A DNA stretch of 64,000 bases. Source: Bolinopsis microptera. Taxonomy: Eukaryota; Ctenophora; Tentaculata; Lobata; Bolinopsidae. The notes beneath the pieces were generated by a model that was not told the DNA's origin, searched no databases, and saw only the letters and a list, made by a program, of their open reading frames with translations. Location: the NCBI RefSeq assembly GCF_026151205.1, contig NW_026971779.1:20150-84149 (forward strand), in the 5' to 3' direction. Shown here piece after piece: positions 24,001 through 36,289 of the stretch; within the stretch, counting starts at the first letter, position 1; the number at the start of each line of letters is the position of its first letter. Position numbers and translations under genes: made by a program.

Positions 24001-27000
24001 AAAATTCCTTTACCCCCGGTAGTGGCTTTTTAGTTTTTCCCCGGGTTAGGGGTGGAAACCATGTTTTTTAGTTTTATAAAATTGGGTTTATCTCCTGCTT
24101 TGTTCCCCCAAACCAACCATAAAAAAATCAAAGTTTTTACCGACCCTCATCCCAAAACCCAACCACGGGACCTCCCGGGCCCCCACTCCAGGCCCCCACG
24201 CCCCACAACCCCAAAAAAAATGGAAAAACCGAAATCCAGCCTAAATTTCCCCGCTTTTAAAATCTTTTTTACCCTGTAGGTTGCTTATTAATGTTATCCC
24301 GGGGTAGTGGGAAACATGTTTTTATTTTTTAAAAAATGGGTCTTCAGCCCCCTGTCCCAAAAATAATACCATCATAAAAAATCAAAAATCAAGTTTTCGA
24401 CCTCTCAACCCACACCCGGGCCACCCCCATGGGGCCCCCACGCCCAACCCCCAAAATGAAGACCGAAATCCAGCTAAATCCCTAGACTTTAAAAAAAATC
24501 TTTAAACCCCTGGTAAAGTGCTTTTTTTATGTTTCCGGTGGTTTATAAAGGTTGGGGACCATGTTTTTAAGTTTATCACAAAATGGGGGTTCACTCCCCT
24601 AGCCCTCTGTTCCCCAACCATCAAAAATCAAGTTTATCGTTTCCCGACCTCTCAAACCCCCACACGAGGCCCCAACCTTCCCCAGGGGGCCACGACCCCA
24701 AAACCCCTAACAAATGGAAACCGAATTCCAAGCCTAAAATCCAGACCCCCTATTAACAAATTGTTCTTTTAACCCCTGGTATTGCATTTTATGTTTCCGG
24801 GGTTCGGATGGGACAGTTTTTTTTTTAGTTTAAAAAAATGGGTTCTAGGCCCTTCCCAAACCATTCATACAAAAATCAAAGTTTTCCGAAAACCTCCTCA
24901 ACCCCACTCCCGGGGGCCCACTCCCCCCAGGGGCCCCCCACGCCCCAACCCAAAAAATGACCGAAAAACCCAGCCTAAATCCCAGAACCTTTAAAAATAC
25001 TTTTACCCCGGTTTAAGTGCTTATTAATGTTCCCCGGGTAGTGGGGAAACATGTTTATTATAGGTTCAAAAAAAAATGGGTTTCCTGCTGCCCTGTACCC
25101 CCCCCCCAAAAACCATCATAAAAATCACAAGTTTCCGACCTCCTTGTTATCCAACCCACTAATGGGCCACTTCCCAGGGGCCACGCCCCCCGCCCCAACC
25201 CAAAATTGACCGGAAATCCAAGCTAAAAAAATTCCAGACATAAAAAATCTTACCCCCTGTAAGTGGCCTTTTATGTTTATTCCCCGGGTAAGGTGGGACC
25301 ATAGTTTATAGTTTAAAAAATGGGTTCCAGCCCCTGTCCCCAAAACCATCGATAAAAAAATCAAGTTTCGCGACCTCTCAAACACCACACGGGGCCACCC
25401 CCAGGGGCCCACGGGCCCCCATTCCCCCCAAAAATTGACCCGAAATCCAGGCTATATGCCCAAAACTTTAAAAATTCTTTAACCCCGTAGTGGCCTTTTA
25501 TGTTCCTGGGGGTTAAAAGGTTTGGGACAATGTATTTTTTAGTTATTTAAAAAATGGGTTCCCTGCCCCCGGTCCCAAAACCATCATAAAAAAATCAAGT
25601 TATTTTCGAACCCTCTCAACCCACCATTCCGGGCCCCACTCCCAGGGGCCACGGCCCCATCCCAAATGGACCCTTAAATCCAGCTATTAAATCCCAGACT
25701 TTTAAAATCTTTACCCCTGGTAGTGCCTTATTTTATGTTATTTCCCAGGGGTAGTGTTGGGGGGACATGTAATTTTTAAGTTTTTAAAAAAATTGGGTTT
25801 TATTTTTCCAGCCCCCCTTGTCCCCCCAAAACCATCATCAAAAAAATCAAGTTTTCGGTCGAACCTCCCCTCAACCCCACTCGGGCGGGGCCCAACCTCC
25901 CAGGGGCCCACACCGCCCATCCCCCCCAAAAATAACCGAAATTCCAGCCTAAATCCAGAACTTTAAAATCTATACTCCCTGTAAGTGCCCCCTTTTATGT
26001 CTCCGGGGATAAAGGTGGGGAAAAAACCCCATGTTTTTAGTTTAAAAAAATGGGTTTATACTTGCCGGTTCCCCCCCCCAAACCAAAATCATCAAAAAAA
26101 ATCAAGTTGTTTCGACCTCCCTCCCAAACCCACTCGAACCACTCACCAGGGGGGGCCACGCCCCATCCCACAAATGAACCCGAAATCCAGCCCTAAAATC
26201 CCAAGACCTTGAAAAATCTGTACCCCTGTAAGTGCTTTTTTATGTTTTTCCCGGGTGTAGGTGGGACCATGTTTTTTAGTTTTAAAAAAGGGTTCTGCAC
26301 TGGTCCCCCCCAAACCAATCATAAAAAATCAATTTTTTCACCCCTTCTTTCCAACCCACTCGGGCCACTCCCAGGGGCCAACCGGCGCCATTCCCCCCAA
26401 AATGGAACCTAAATCCCCCCAGCTTTAAAATCCAGACTTTTAAAAAATCTTTAAACCCCCCTGGTTAGAGGGGTTATGTTTTTTATAAATGTTTTTCCCC
26501 GGGGTAAGGTGGGGGACAATGTTATTAAGTATTAAAAAAATTGGGTTTTTCCCCTTGCCCTGGTCACCCCCCAACACCATCCATAAAAAATCAAAAGTTT
26601 TTTTATTCGGACCTCTTCAATACCCACCTCCCGTGCGGCCCACTCCCAGGGCCACGCTTCAATCCCCAAAAAATGAACCCCGAAAAATCCAGCCTAAAAA
26701 AATCCCAGACCTTAAAAAATCTTTATATTACCCTTGTAGTGCCTATATTACCGTGGTAGTGTGGGACAATTGTTTTTAAGTTTTTAAAAAGGTGTAGTTT
26801 CTGCCCCCTTTTCCCCCCCAAACCAATCCAAAAAAATCAAGAGTTATTCGAGACCTCTTCAACCCACTCCGGGGCCCAACTCCCCCCCCAGGCCACGCCG
26901 CCCCATTCCCCAAAATGGACCCGAAAACCAGCTATAAAAATCCCAGACTTTTTAAAAAATCCTTTTTACCCCTGTTAAAAGTGGGCATTTAATGTTCCGG

Positions 27001-30000
27001 GGTTAGGTAATGGGGACATGTTTTAGTATTAAAAAATGGGTTCCTGCCCCTGTCCCCCCCAAAACCCATCCAAAAAATTAAAAAAAATCGAGTTGTAGAC
27101 CCCTTCCTCAAACCCCCACTCAAGGCCAACCTCCCCAAGGGGCCCCACGGCGGGCCCCAAACCCCCAAAAAAATGGACCCGAAAATCCAGCCTAAAAATC
27201 CAGACTTTAAAAAAAACTTTTACCCCCTTGTAGGGCCCTTTTAAGTTCCGTGAAAAGGTGGGACATGGTTTATTTTAAGTTTTTAAAAACAATGGGGTTA
27301 TTTCCCCTGGCCTGTCCCACCCAAAACCATCCATAAAAAAATCGGGGTTTTAACAGACCCTCATCAACCCCACCTCAAGGCCCCACCTTCCAAGGGGCCC
27401 CCAACGCCCATCCCAAAAAATGTAAAAACCGGAAATCCCAGCTAAAAAATTCCAGACTTTGTAAAAAAATCTTTACCCCCTGTAGTGGCCTTTTTTTAAT
27501 GTTTCCCGGGGGTTAGGTTGGGACATGGTTTTTTTTTTTTTAGTTTTAAAAATGGAAAAGGGGTTTTTTTTCCCTGCCAGGTCCCCCAAACCCATCCAAA
27601 AAAAATCAATGTTTCGATCGACCCCTCAAAACCAACCCCACTTTCGTGGGCCACTCCCCAAAGGGCCCCACGCCCCCATTCCCAAAATGAACCGAAATTC
27701 CCACCCAGCCTAAAAAATCCAGACCTATTTTTTAAAATCTTTTAAACCACCTGTATTGGGCTTTTATGTTCCCGGGGTAAGGTGGGGACAATGTTTTTAT
27801 TAGTTTAAAAATGGGGTTTTCTGGCCCCTGTCCCAAACCATCAAGAAAAAATCAAAGGTGTTCGGGACCCTCTCCAAACCCCCACCTTTCGGGCCCCCCC
27901 ACTCCCAGGGGCCCCCACGGCCCCCCAACCCAAAATATGAAACCCGAATCCCAGCTAAAAATTTGTTCCAGAACTTTTAAAATACTTAACACCCCGGTAA
28001 GTAGCCAGTTTTTAATGTTTCCGGGGTAGGTGGGACCATGTTTTTAGTTTTAAAAAAGGGATCCTGCCCCCTGTCCCCCCCAAAAACCAACATAAAAATC
28101 CATGTGTTCCGAAACCTCTTTCACCCAACCCCACTCCCAGGGGGCCACGGCCCCCCCAACACAAAAATGACCGAAAATCCCCCCCCAGCAAAAATCCCAA
28201 GACTTTTTAAAATCTTTTAAAACCCCAGTTAGTGCTTTTTAAAATGTTTTCCGGGGTAGGATGGGGACCATGATTTTTTAAGTTATTTTAAAAAATGTGT
28301 TTCTGCCCCCTGTCACCCACACCCAAACCATCCCATAAAAATTCAAGTTTCGACCTCTCCAACCCCACTCGGGGCCCCCACTCCCCCGAGGGCACCCCAC
28401 GCCCCCCCTTCCCAAAAAATTGACCGAAATCCAGCTAAAAATCCAGACTTTAAAAAAATCTTTACCCCTGGTTTAGGTGCCTTTTTAATGTTTCCGGGGT
28501 AGAGGGAACATGTTTTTTTTTAGTTTTAAAAAATGGGTTTTCTGCCTGGCCGTTCCCCCAAACCATTCATAAAAAATCAGTTTTTCCGACCTCTCAACCC
28601 CCACCCTCCGGCCCACCTCACCAGGGGCCACCCACGCCCCCCCCCAATCCCAAAATAGGACCGAAATCCCACAGCCATAGAAAAACTCCCGACCTTTATA
28701 AAAAATCTTTACCCCTGGAGTGGCCATTTATGTTTCTTTGGGTAAAGAGTGGGACCATGTTTTAGTTTTAAAAAAATGGGTTTAAATTTCCCCTTTTCCT
28801 GCCTGGTCCCCAAAAACCACCCCCAATAAAAAAATCATAGTTTCCCCGACCTCTCAACCCACCTCGGGGCCCCACCTCCCAGGGGCCCCCACGCCACCAT
28901 CCCCAACAAATGACACTAAATCCCAAGCTAAATCCAGAACTTATTAAAAAAAATCATTTTACCCCCTGTTATGTGCGTTTAAATGTTCCGGGGATAGGTG
29001 TGAACCATGTTTATTTAGTTAAAAAAATGGGTTATCTGACCCTGTTTCCCCCCAAACCAATCCCCATAAAAAATCAAGTTTTTCGACCTCTCAACCCAAC
29101 TCGGCCACCTTCCCCAGGGGCCCGCACCCATCCCAAAAATGACCGAAATCCAAGCTAAAATCCAGCCTTTAAAAAAAATATTCTTTAACGCCCCTGTAGT
29201 GGGGCTTTTTATTGTTTCCGGGGTAAGGTGGGGGGAACACAATGGTATTTTGTTAGTTTAAAAATAGGGGTTTAAGCCCCCCCCTGTTCCACCCCAAAAA
29301 AACCCATCCCATAAAATCAAGATTTCCGGACTCCCAACCCCCCACCACGGAGAACCCATTCCCAGGGGGCCCATCTGCCCATCCCCAAAATGAAACCGTA
29401 ATCCCAGCTAAAATCCCAGACCTTTAATAAAAAATCCTTATCACCCCGGTAAGTGGCCCTTTTTAATGTTCCCGGGGTAGTGGGGACATGTTTATATTTT
29501 TAAAAAATGGGTTTCATGCCTGTTCCCCCCCCCCCCAAACCTTCAATAAACAAATCAATTTTCCGACCTCCTCAACCCACTCGGGCCAACTCCCAAGGGG
29601 CCCCCACGCCCAACCCATAATGAAAACCCCTAAAAATTCCAGCCATGAAAAAATCCAGACTTTAAAATCTTTTACCCCCTGGGTAGTTAGTTTTTTTATT
29701 ATTGATTTCCCCCCGGGGTAGGTGGGACCCAATGTTTATTAAGTTAAAAATGGGTTCAGCCCTGTCCAAACCATCCATAAAAAAAAATCAAGTTTTCGAC
29801 CATCTCAACCCACCCCACTCGGGGCACACCCTCCCCAGGGGCCCCACCGCCCATGTCCCAAAAAATGAAAACCGGAAAATCCCAATCTAAATTCCCAGAC
29901 TTTAAAATTCTTTTACCCCTGTAGTGCTTTTTAAGTTATATTCCACGGGTAGGTGGGGACATGTTTGTTTTTAGTTTTTTTAAATAAATGGGTTTACCCT

Positions 30001-33000
30001 GCCCTTTCCCCAAACCCATCATAAAATCAAGTTTCGAACCTCCCACAACCCACTCGGGCGCCACTCCCCCAGGGGCCACGCCCCCACCCAAAATGAAAAA
30101 AAACCCGAAAATACCCAGCTAAATTCCCCGGAACCTTTTAAAAATCTTTACCCAGGGTAAAAGTGCCCTTTTTTTTATGTTAGTCCCGGGGGTAGGTGGG
30201 ACCATGTTTTTAGTTTAAAAATGGGTTTATCTGCCTGTCCCAATACCAAATCCATAACAATCGAGGGTTTTTAAGAACCCTCTCAACCCACTCCAGGCCA
30301 CTCCAAGGGGCCACGCCACCCCAAATCCCCAACATGACCGAATCCACTTAAAAATCCAAGACATTTTTAAAAAATCTTTACCCCTGTAGTGGCCCCTTTT
30401 AAATGTACCCCCGGGTAGGGGGGGTGGGGGTTTTGAACATGTTTTTAGTTTTTAAAAAAAAAATGAAAAATAGGGATTCCTCTGTGCCCCCCCCTGCCCA
30501 ACACCCATCATAAAAAAATCAAGTTTTTCGAACCTTCTAAAACCCACCCGCCTACTTCCCAAAGGGGCCACGCCCAATTCCCAAAGATAGGACCCCGCAA
30601 ATCCCAGCGCCATAATCCAGACTTTTAAAAATCTTTACCCCCGTAGTGCTTTTTATAGATTCCCGGGTAAGGGTTGGACCATGTTTTAAGTTTTTAAAAA
30701 AAAATGGGTTGGTTTCCTGCCTGTCCCCCCCAACACCATCAGAAAAAATCAAAAGTGTCCCCGACCTCTCAAACCCAACTCGGGGCCACTTCCCAGGGGG
30801 CCACGCCCCACACCCAAAATGGAGACCGAAAAAATCCAGCCTAAATTTCCCCAGAACTTTTTAAAAATCCCTTTACCCCTGTAGTTGGCCCCTTTTATGT
30901 TTCCCGGGGTAAGGATGGGGGCCCCAAAGTTTTATTAGTTTAAATAAAAATGGGGATTTATTCCTGGCCCGTCCCCCCCACAACCCATCATAAAAAAAAA
31001 ATCAAGTTTTCGGGACCTTTCTCAACCCCACCTCCCCCCAGGGCCCACGCCCCCCCCCCCCCAAACCCAAAAATGACCGAAAATCCAGCTAAAACCCAGA
31101 CTTTTTAAAATTACTTTACCCCCTGTAGTGCCTTTTTTAAGTTCCCGGTAAGTGGGACCCAAAATGTTTTAGTTAAAAATGGTTACATGCTGCCCAGGGT
31201 CACCCCCCCAAACCCCCATAAAAACTCAAGTTTTTCCGACCACATAACCCCCAACCCACCTCGGTCGGGCCACTCCCAGGGGACCACGCCCATCCCCAAA
31301 ATGGAAACCGAAAAAAATCCAAGCCTAAATAACTCCAGACATTAAAAATCTTTATCCCCCTTAGTGCTTTTTTAAATGTTTCCGGGTAGGTGGGGACCAT
31401 GTATTAAGGATTTTTAAAAAATGGTTTTTTTTTTTTTTTTTCCTGCCACTGTCCCCCCCCCCCCAAACCTATCCAATAAAAAATCCAAAGTAATTCGTTC
31501 GACCCTCTCCCCAACCCACTCAGGCCCCACCTCCCCAGGGGCCAACCGGCCCCATCCCAAAATTAAACCGAAAATCCAGCTAAAATCCAGATCTTTTAAA
31601 ATCCTTATACCCCCCTGGTAAAGTGACATTTATGGTTTCCGGGGGTAGTTGGGGGACCAATGGTTTTAGATTATTAAACATGAGGTTTCCTGGCCTGTTC
31701 CCCCCTCAAACCATTCAATAAAATTCAGTTTTCCCGACCTCTCCAGTCCCCACTCGGGCCACCGCCCCCCCTATGGGCACACGGCCCCCAATCCCATAAT
31801 GTAACCTAAAAAAATCCAGCCTAAATCAGAACCTTTTAAAACATCTTTAACCCCAGTAAAGAGCTTTTTAAGTATCCGGGGTTTTAAAAAGGTGGAACAT
31901 GTTATTTTAGTATAAAAAATGGGTTATATTTTTCTTTCCCCCCTGCCTGACCCAAACCATCAAGAAAAAAATACAAGTTTTCCGAAAACCTCTCATCCCC
32001 ACCTCCGGGGCCCACTCCCAGGGGCCACGCCGCCCCCATCCCAATAAATATGAAAAACCGAAAATCCCAAGCTAAATCCCAAAAACCTTTAAAAATCTGT
32101 TTTACCCCTGTAAGTTGCCTTTTTTATGTTTTTTCCACCAGGGGTAAGGTGGGACCATGATTTATTTTTTAGTTTTAAAATGGTTTTTATCCATCTGTTT
32201 CCTTTCTGCCTGTACCCCCCCCCCCAAAAACCCCTATCATAAAAAACTAAGTTTTCGACCCTCCTTCCAACCCACTCGGGCTCACTCCCCCGGGGCCACG
32301 CCCCCCAATCATCCCAAAACATGACCGAAATCCCGCTAAAATCCAGACTTTTTAAAAAATCAGTTAAACCCCAGTAAAGTGCCCTTTTTATGTTTTTTTC
32401 CGGGGTAAGGTGGGGACATGTTTTTTTTTTTAGTTTAAAAAATGGGTTCTGCTGTCCCACAAACCCATATCCCAATACAAAATCAAGTTTTTTTTCCGAC
32501 CTCCTCCAAACCCACTCGGGGGCCACCTCCCCCCAGGGGGACCACGCCCCATCACCAAAATGAAAAACCGAAAAAATCCAGCCTAAATCCAGACATTAAA
32601 AACCATTTTACCCCTGTAAATTGGCCTGTTTATGTAATCCCGGGGTAAGGTTGGGAAAAAACATGTTTTTTTGTTTTTTTAGTTTAAAAATGGGGATTCT
32701 GCCCTGTCCCCCACCCAAAACCCATCACAAAAAATCAAGTATTCGACCCTCTCACACCCACTCCCAGGGGCCCCCCACGACCCCCTAAACCCAAAATGAC
32801 CGAAAAATATCCCCCAGCTAAATTCCAGAACCCTTTTAAATATCTTTACCCCGTAGTTGGCCTATTTTATGTAATCCGGGGTAGGTGGGAAAACCATGTT
32901 TAGTTTTTTTAAAAATGGGGTTTTTCCGTGCCTGTCCCCCCCAAAACCATCATAAAGCGAGTGTGAAAACAGTTTTCGACCCCTCTCAACCCACCTTCGG

Positions 33001-33240
33001 GCCCACTCCCAGGGGCCACGCCCCATCCCAAAAAAAATGAAAACACCGAAATCCAGCTAAATCCAGACTATAAAATCCTTTTTTTAAACCCCAGTTAGTG
33101 CCTTTTTTATGGTTTTTTCCGGGGTTAAGGTGGGGACATGTATTATTTAGATGTTTTTAAAAAAAAAATGGTTTTCTGCCCTGGTTCCCCCCAAACCATC
33201 CATAAAAATAACAAGTTTTCGACCTCTCAACCCACTCCCC
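5442..33240 (+). repeat. Large satellite array, 184-bp monomer, about 115-120 units
   Basis: The monomer begins ACCCCTGTAGTGCTTTTATG and contains in order TTCCGGGGTAGGTGGGACATG, AAAATGGGTTCTGCC, TGTCCCAAACCATCAT, AATCAAGTTTCGACCTCTCA, ACCCACTCGGGCC, CAGGGGCCACGCCCATCCCA, AAATGACCGAAATCCAGC and AGACTTTAAAATCTTT. The first units start at 5442, 5626, 5810 and 6001, so the true period is 184. From about 6050 on the units are 230-260 bases long because extra bases, mostly copies of a neighbouring base, are scattered through them. The order of landmarks is kept in every unit to the sharp end after CTCAACCCACTC at 33240. 184 is not a multiple of three and frames rotate, so the many short Pro/Lys-rich open frames have no coding meaning. 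All units point the same way. Confidence 0.95.
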
Positions 33241-33249
33241 ATCCACCGA

Positions 33250-35340
33250 ATGTTTATCGAAATGTAGGTACCCGGAACTTCGAAAAAACGAAAAAAATTT
33301 TATTTTATGGCATCAGAAAATGCAATCAAGGGTAGCCAATTGAAACAAGGACCAAAGTAGTTTATCCATAAAAACGTTTCAAAATATGTGACTTAGAAAA
33401 TTTCAGTACCCCTAAGTCATTCCATCCGATAAACGTAAACCTTTTGAAAGCCCAGAGCCGCCCCGCTTCCGAGCTGTCATTTTTGGGAATGGGGGAAGGC
33501 CCTGGCCACCTTCTTAAGATCGCAATTATACAAAGGGGGGCCCCCCTCCCGAAGTTCCAAAAATCGTAATATCGAACCTTTTCCGAAAAACCCGAAAAAA
33601 TAAATTATTATTTGGATCAGCAATGAAATCAGGGTTTGCAATGAAAACTATGAAACAAAAGTATTTCCCAGAAAAACCTTTTTTAAAAAAATTTTGGACT
33701 TTTAGGAACAAATGTTTTTCAGGGAGGGCGGCGGCACAACATGACATATGACAGTTGGAGTCGATCGCAGCGGGGATGTCCTCGAATACGTTAACCTCTG
33801 CAAAAAAAATCCAAAGGCTCCGTGTGGCGGCCATAATACTGGAGGGGGGGGGTGTTGTGGGAGTGGCGACACATGAAAGCTCGTAAAATTTCCGGAAGGG
33901 GAAGGCCTGCCTTTCCCGAGATCGCATTAACTAAAAGGGGACCCCTCGGAAGTCCCAAAATCGTATATCGAAAAACTTCGAAATAACCACAAAATAAAAT
34001 TATTTTTGGCCTTCAGAAATGATCCAGGTAAATATGAAAACCATGCAATCAAAAAGTAGTTTTTTCTCCCCCCCAGAAAAAAACTTTTAAAAAAAATTTA
34101 TTGGATTTTTTAGGAAATTCTTTCGGTCCCCCCGAGTTCATTTCCTCGAAACGTACCACTGATAAGCCTAAAGCAGGCCCTCCCCGCCTTCCGAGCTCGT
34201 ATTGGGCGGAAGTGGGACCCCCCTGGCCCTTTCCGAAAATCGCATTACAAAGGGGACCCCCCGAAGTCCCCAAAAATCTATATCCGGAACTTTCGAAAAC
34301 CAAAAAAAAAAAATTATTTTTTTGGGCATCAAGAAAAATGGGAATTCAGGGTAATTAAAAAAAAAAGAAAAAACAAAAAACCAAAAGTTAGTTTTTTCCA
34401 GAAAAAACTTTAAAAATTTAGGGATTTAGAAAATTTTTCGTCCGAGTCACCATTTCTCCGATACGTAACCTCCTGAAAGGCAGAGCTCCCGCTTTCCGAG
34501 CTCGTAAATTGCCCGAAAAAGGGGAGGCCCTGCCCCCTTTCCGGAAGGATCGCATTACAAAGGGGAACCCTCGAGTCCCCAAAATCGGATATCGGAATTT
34601 TTTTCGAAAACCGAAAAAAAATAATTTTTTTCGTTCAGAATGAAACAGAGGTAGCAAGTGAAAAAACAATGAACAAAAGTTAACAAGTTTTTCCCAATAA
34701 AACGTTGCAAAAAATTTTTGAAACCTTATAGAAAATTTTTTCCCGGTCCCGCGTTCCCATTTCTCGTATACGTAACCCTTCCCCTGGAAAGCAAGATCTC
34801 CCGCCTTTCCGAGCCTCCGTATTGCGAAGGGGGAAGCCCCCCTGGCCCTTATCCCCCGAAGATCGAAATATACAAAGGGGACCCACGAGTCCCCCAAAAA
34901 ATCGTAATATCCCGACAAACTAGTTCGAAAACCAAAAAAAAATTTAATTTTTTGGGGCTCAGAATGATCCAGGTAAATTTATGAAAACATGAACAAAAGT
35001 AAAAAGTTATTCCCAGAAAAACCTTTTAAAAATTGGACTTAGAAAAATTCCCGGTCCCCCGAAAGTCCAATCCCTCGAAATACGTTTAAAACCTCTGAAG
35101 CAGAAGCCCTTCCCGCATCCGAATCTCGAAAAATTGGCGGAAAGGGGGAGGGCCTGCCATCCGAAACGATCGCAATATTACAAAAGGGGACCCCCCGAGA
35201 ATCGCCAATTAACAAAAGGGAACCCCTCGAGTCCCACAATCCGAGTAAAATATCCGAACTTCGCAAAACCGAAAAAAAAAAATTAATTTTTGGCATCCAA
35301 GCAAGAATCAGGTAGCCAATGAAAAAACATGAACCCAAAA
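33250..35340 (+). repeat. Second tandem repeat, unit about 300 bp, about six to seven copies
   Basis: This repeat is unrelated to the 184-bp satellite. Landmarks in order are ACTTCGAAAAACCGAAAAAA, TTATTTTTGGCATCAGAA, CATGAACAAAAGTA, CCCAGAAAAACTTT, TTGGACTTAGAAAATTT, CTCGATACGTAACCTCTGAA, CAGAGCCCCGCTTTCCGAGC, TTCCGAAGATCGCATTACAA and AGGGGACCCCCCGAAGTCCC. The AAATCGTATATCG-like landmark recurs near 33558, 33957, 34271, 34581, 34895 and 35238, giving spacings of about 310-345 except the first (399), which holds extra unrelated sequence at about 33720-33860. Frame-rich open stretches on both strands (for example 133 and 166 codons) follow the repeat unit and are not accepted as genes. Confidence 0.8.
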
Positions 35341-35379
35341 GTAAAGTTTATTATTTCCATTTGAACAGAAAAAGAGAAA

Positions 35380-36289
35380 AAACTTTACACTTGTAAGGGG
35401 ATTTTTATGTTTCCGGGGTAAAAAATCCCCTTTTTTGGTACAAGACTTTACTTTCAAACCAACTCCAATTCGAGGAAAATAACTTATAAATCAAAGGAAT
35501 ATTCCCCCCCCCCATTTTCCATTTTTTTTTTTTTAATGGAAGGTTTTCCAAATGCATCGCCATTTTTATTGAGAGTTTTTGATAATCCAGAAAATCTTGA
35601 CCCAAAATTTTTAATAGTAAATGTAATTTGGCCCATTCCCAAATATTACGTTTTTTGACATCTGAAAAAAAATGGAGAAGTTGTAGCTTCTCAGATGACC
35701 GAGATAAGAGGCATGGACCCGGAAGGGTGTTTTTAAATCCATTACGTGGGTTGGAAATCAGGTTGATTTCGAATTAACCTTTCAGGTGATTTTAGATGGC
35801 CCCGTCCCCCCAAATTTGGCAAGGAAACCCCCAATTTAAGGTGACCTATCCAACATTAATTCACCCACTCCAATTTTTTGTTTTAACGAGAAAAATAAAC
35901 CATTAAATGCTTTGAAAATAACGTCCGTCCCCCATTTTTTTCAAAATACCGGCTTTTATATGGCCCTCCAAATTTTTTCAAGAATCAAGAATGCAACAAT
36001 TAATTATTCTTTGCAATAATCTGACAATAAAAATGGGGCCGACTAGCAAATGTCCCCCGGAAAGAACAAATATGGATGGCTTTAATATTATATAGGCGTA
36101 GTTCTAAATATTCCATAAATTTTTCCGAACAATGCAGACGGAAAAAATCCCGAATGATATAAGTTTAATATTACAGACAATGCCCCAATACTGCCAAGTT
36201 TTTATTTATCCAGGTCCCAATAATATGAACATCAAGACGGATTGTAGGATGGTATAATACAACACGTTATGAAACACTTTAAAATTTTT
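35380..36289. other. Spacer between the second repeat and the inverted satellite block
   Basis: It opens with a fragment of the 184-bp satellite in forward orientation (TTATGTTTCCGGGGTAAAAA, about 35405-35424), directly after the second repeat. The rest is unique low-complexity AT-rich sequence with no supportable gene. Quality is poor, with runs of five to eleven identical bases. Confidence 0.5.

Noticed and set aside
5442-33240. CRISPR array
   Set aside because: Direct repeats fill the whole unit with no unique spacers, and the surrounding genes are spliced animal genes.
5473-33335. Dozens of 60-145-codon open frames, rich in Pro, Lys, His and Gly, on both strands
   Set aside because: All are the satellite monomer read in rotating frames. 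The 184-bp period is not divisible by three and the frames are not conserved from unit to unit.
33526-35338. Frames of up to 166 codons on both strands with R/G/F-rich content
   Set aside because: They follow the units of the second tandem repeat and change with its scattered insertions; no start, splice or domain evidence.
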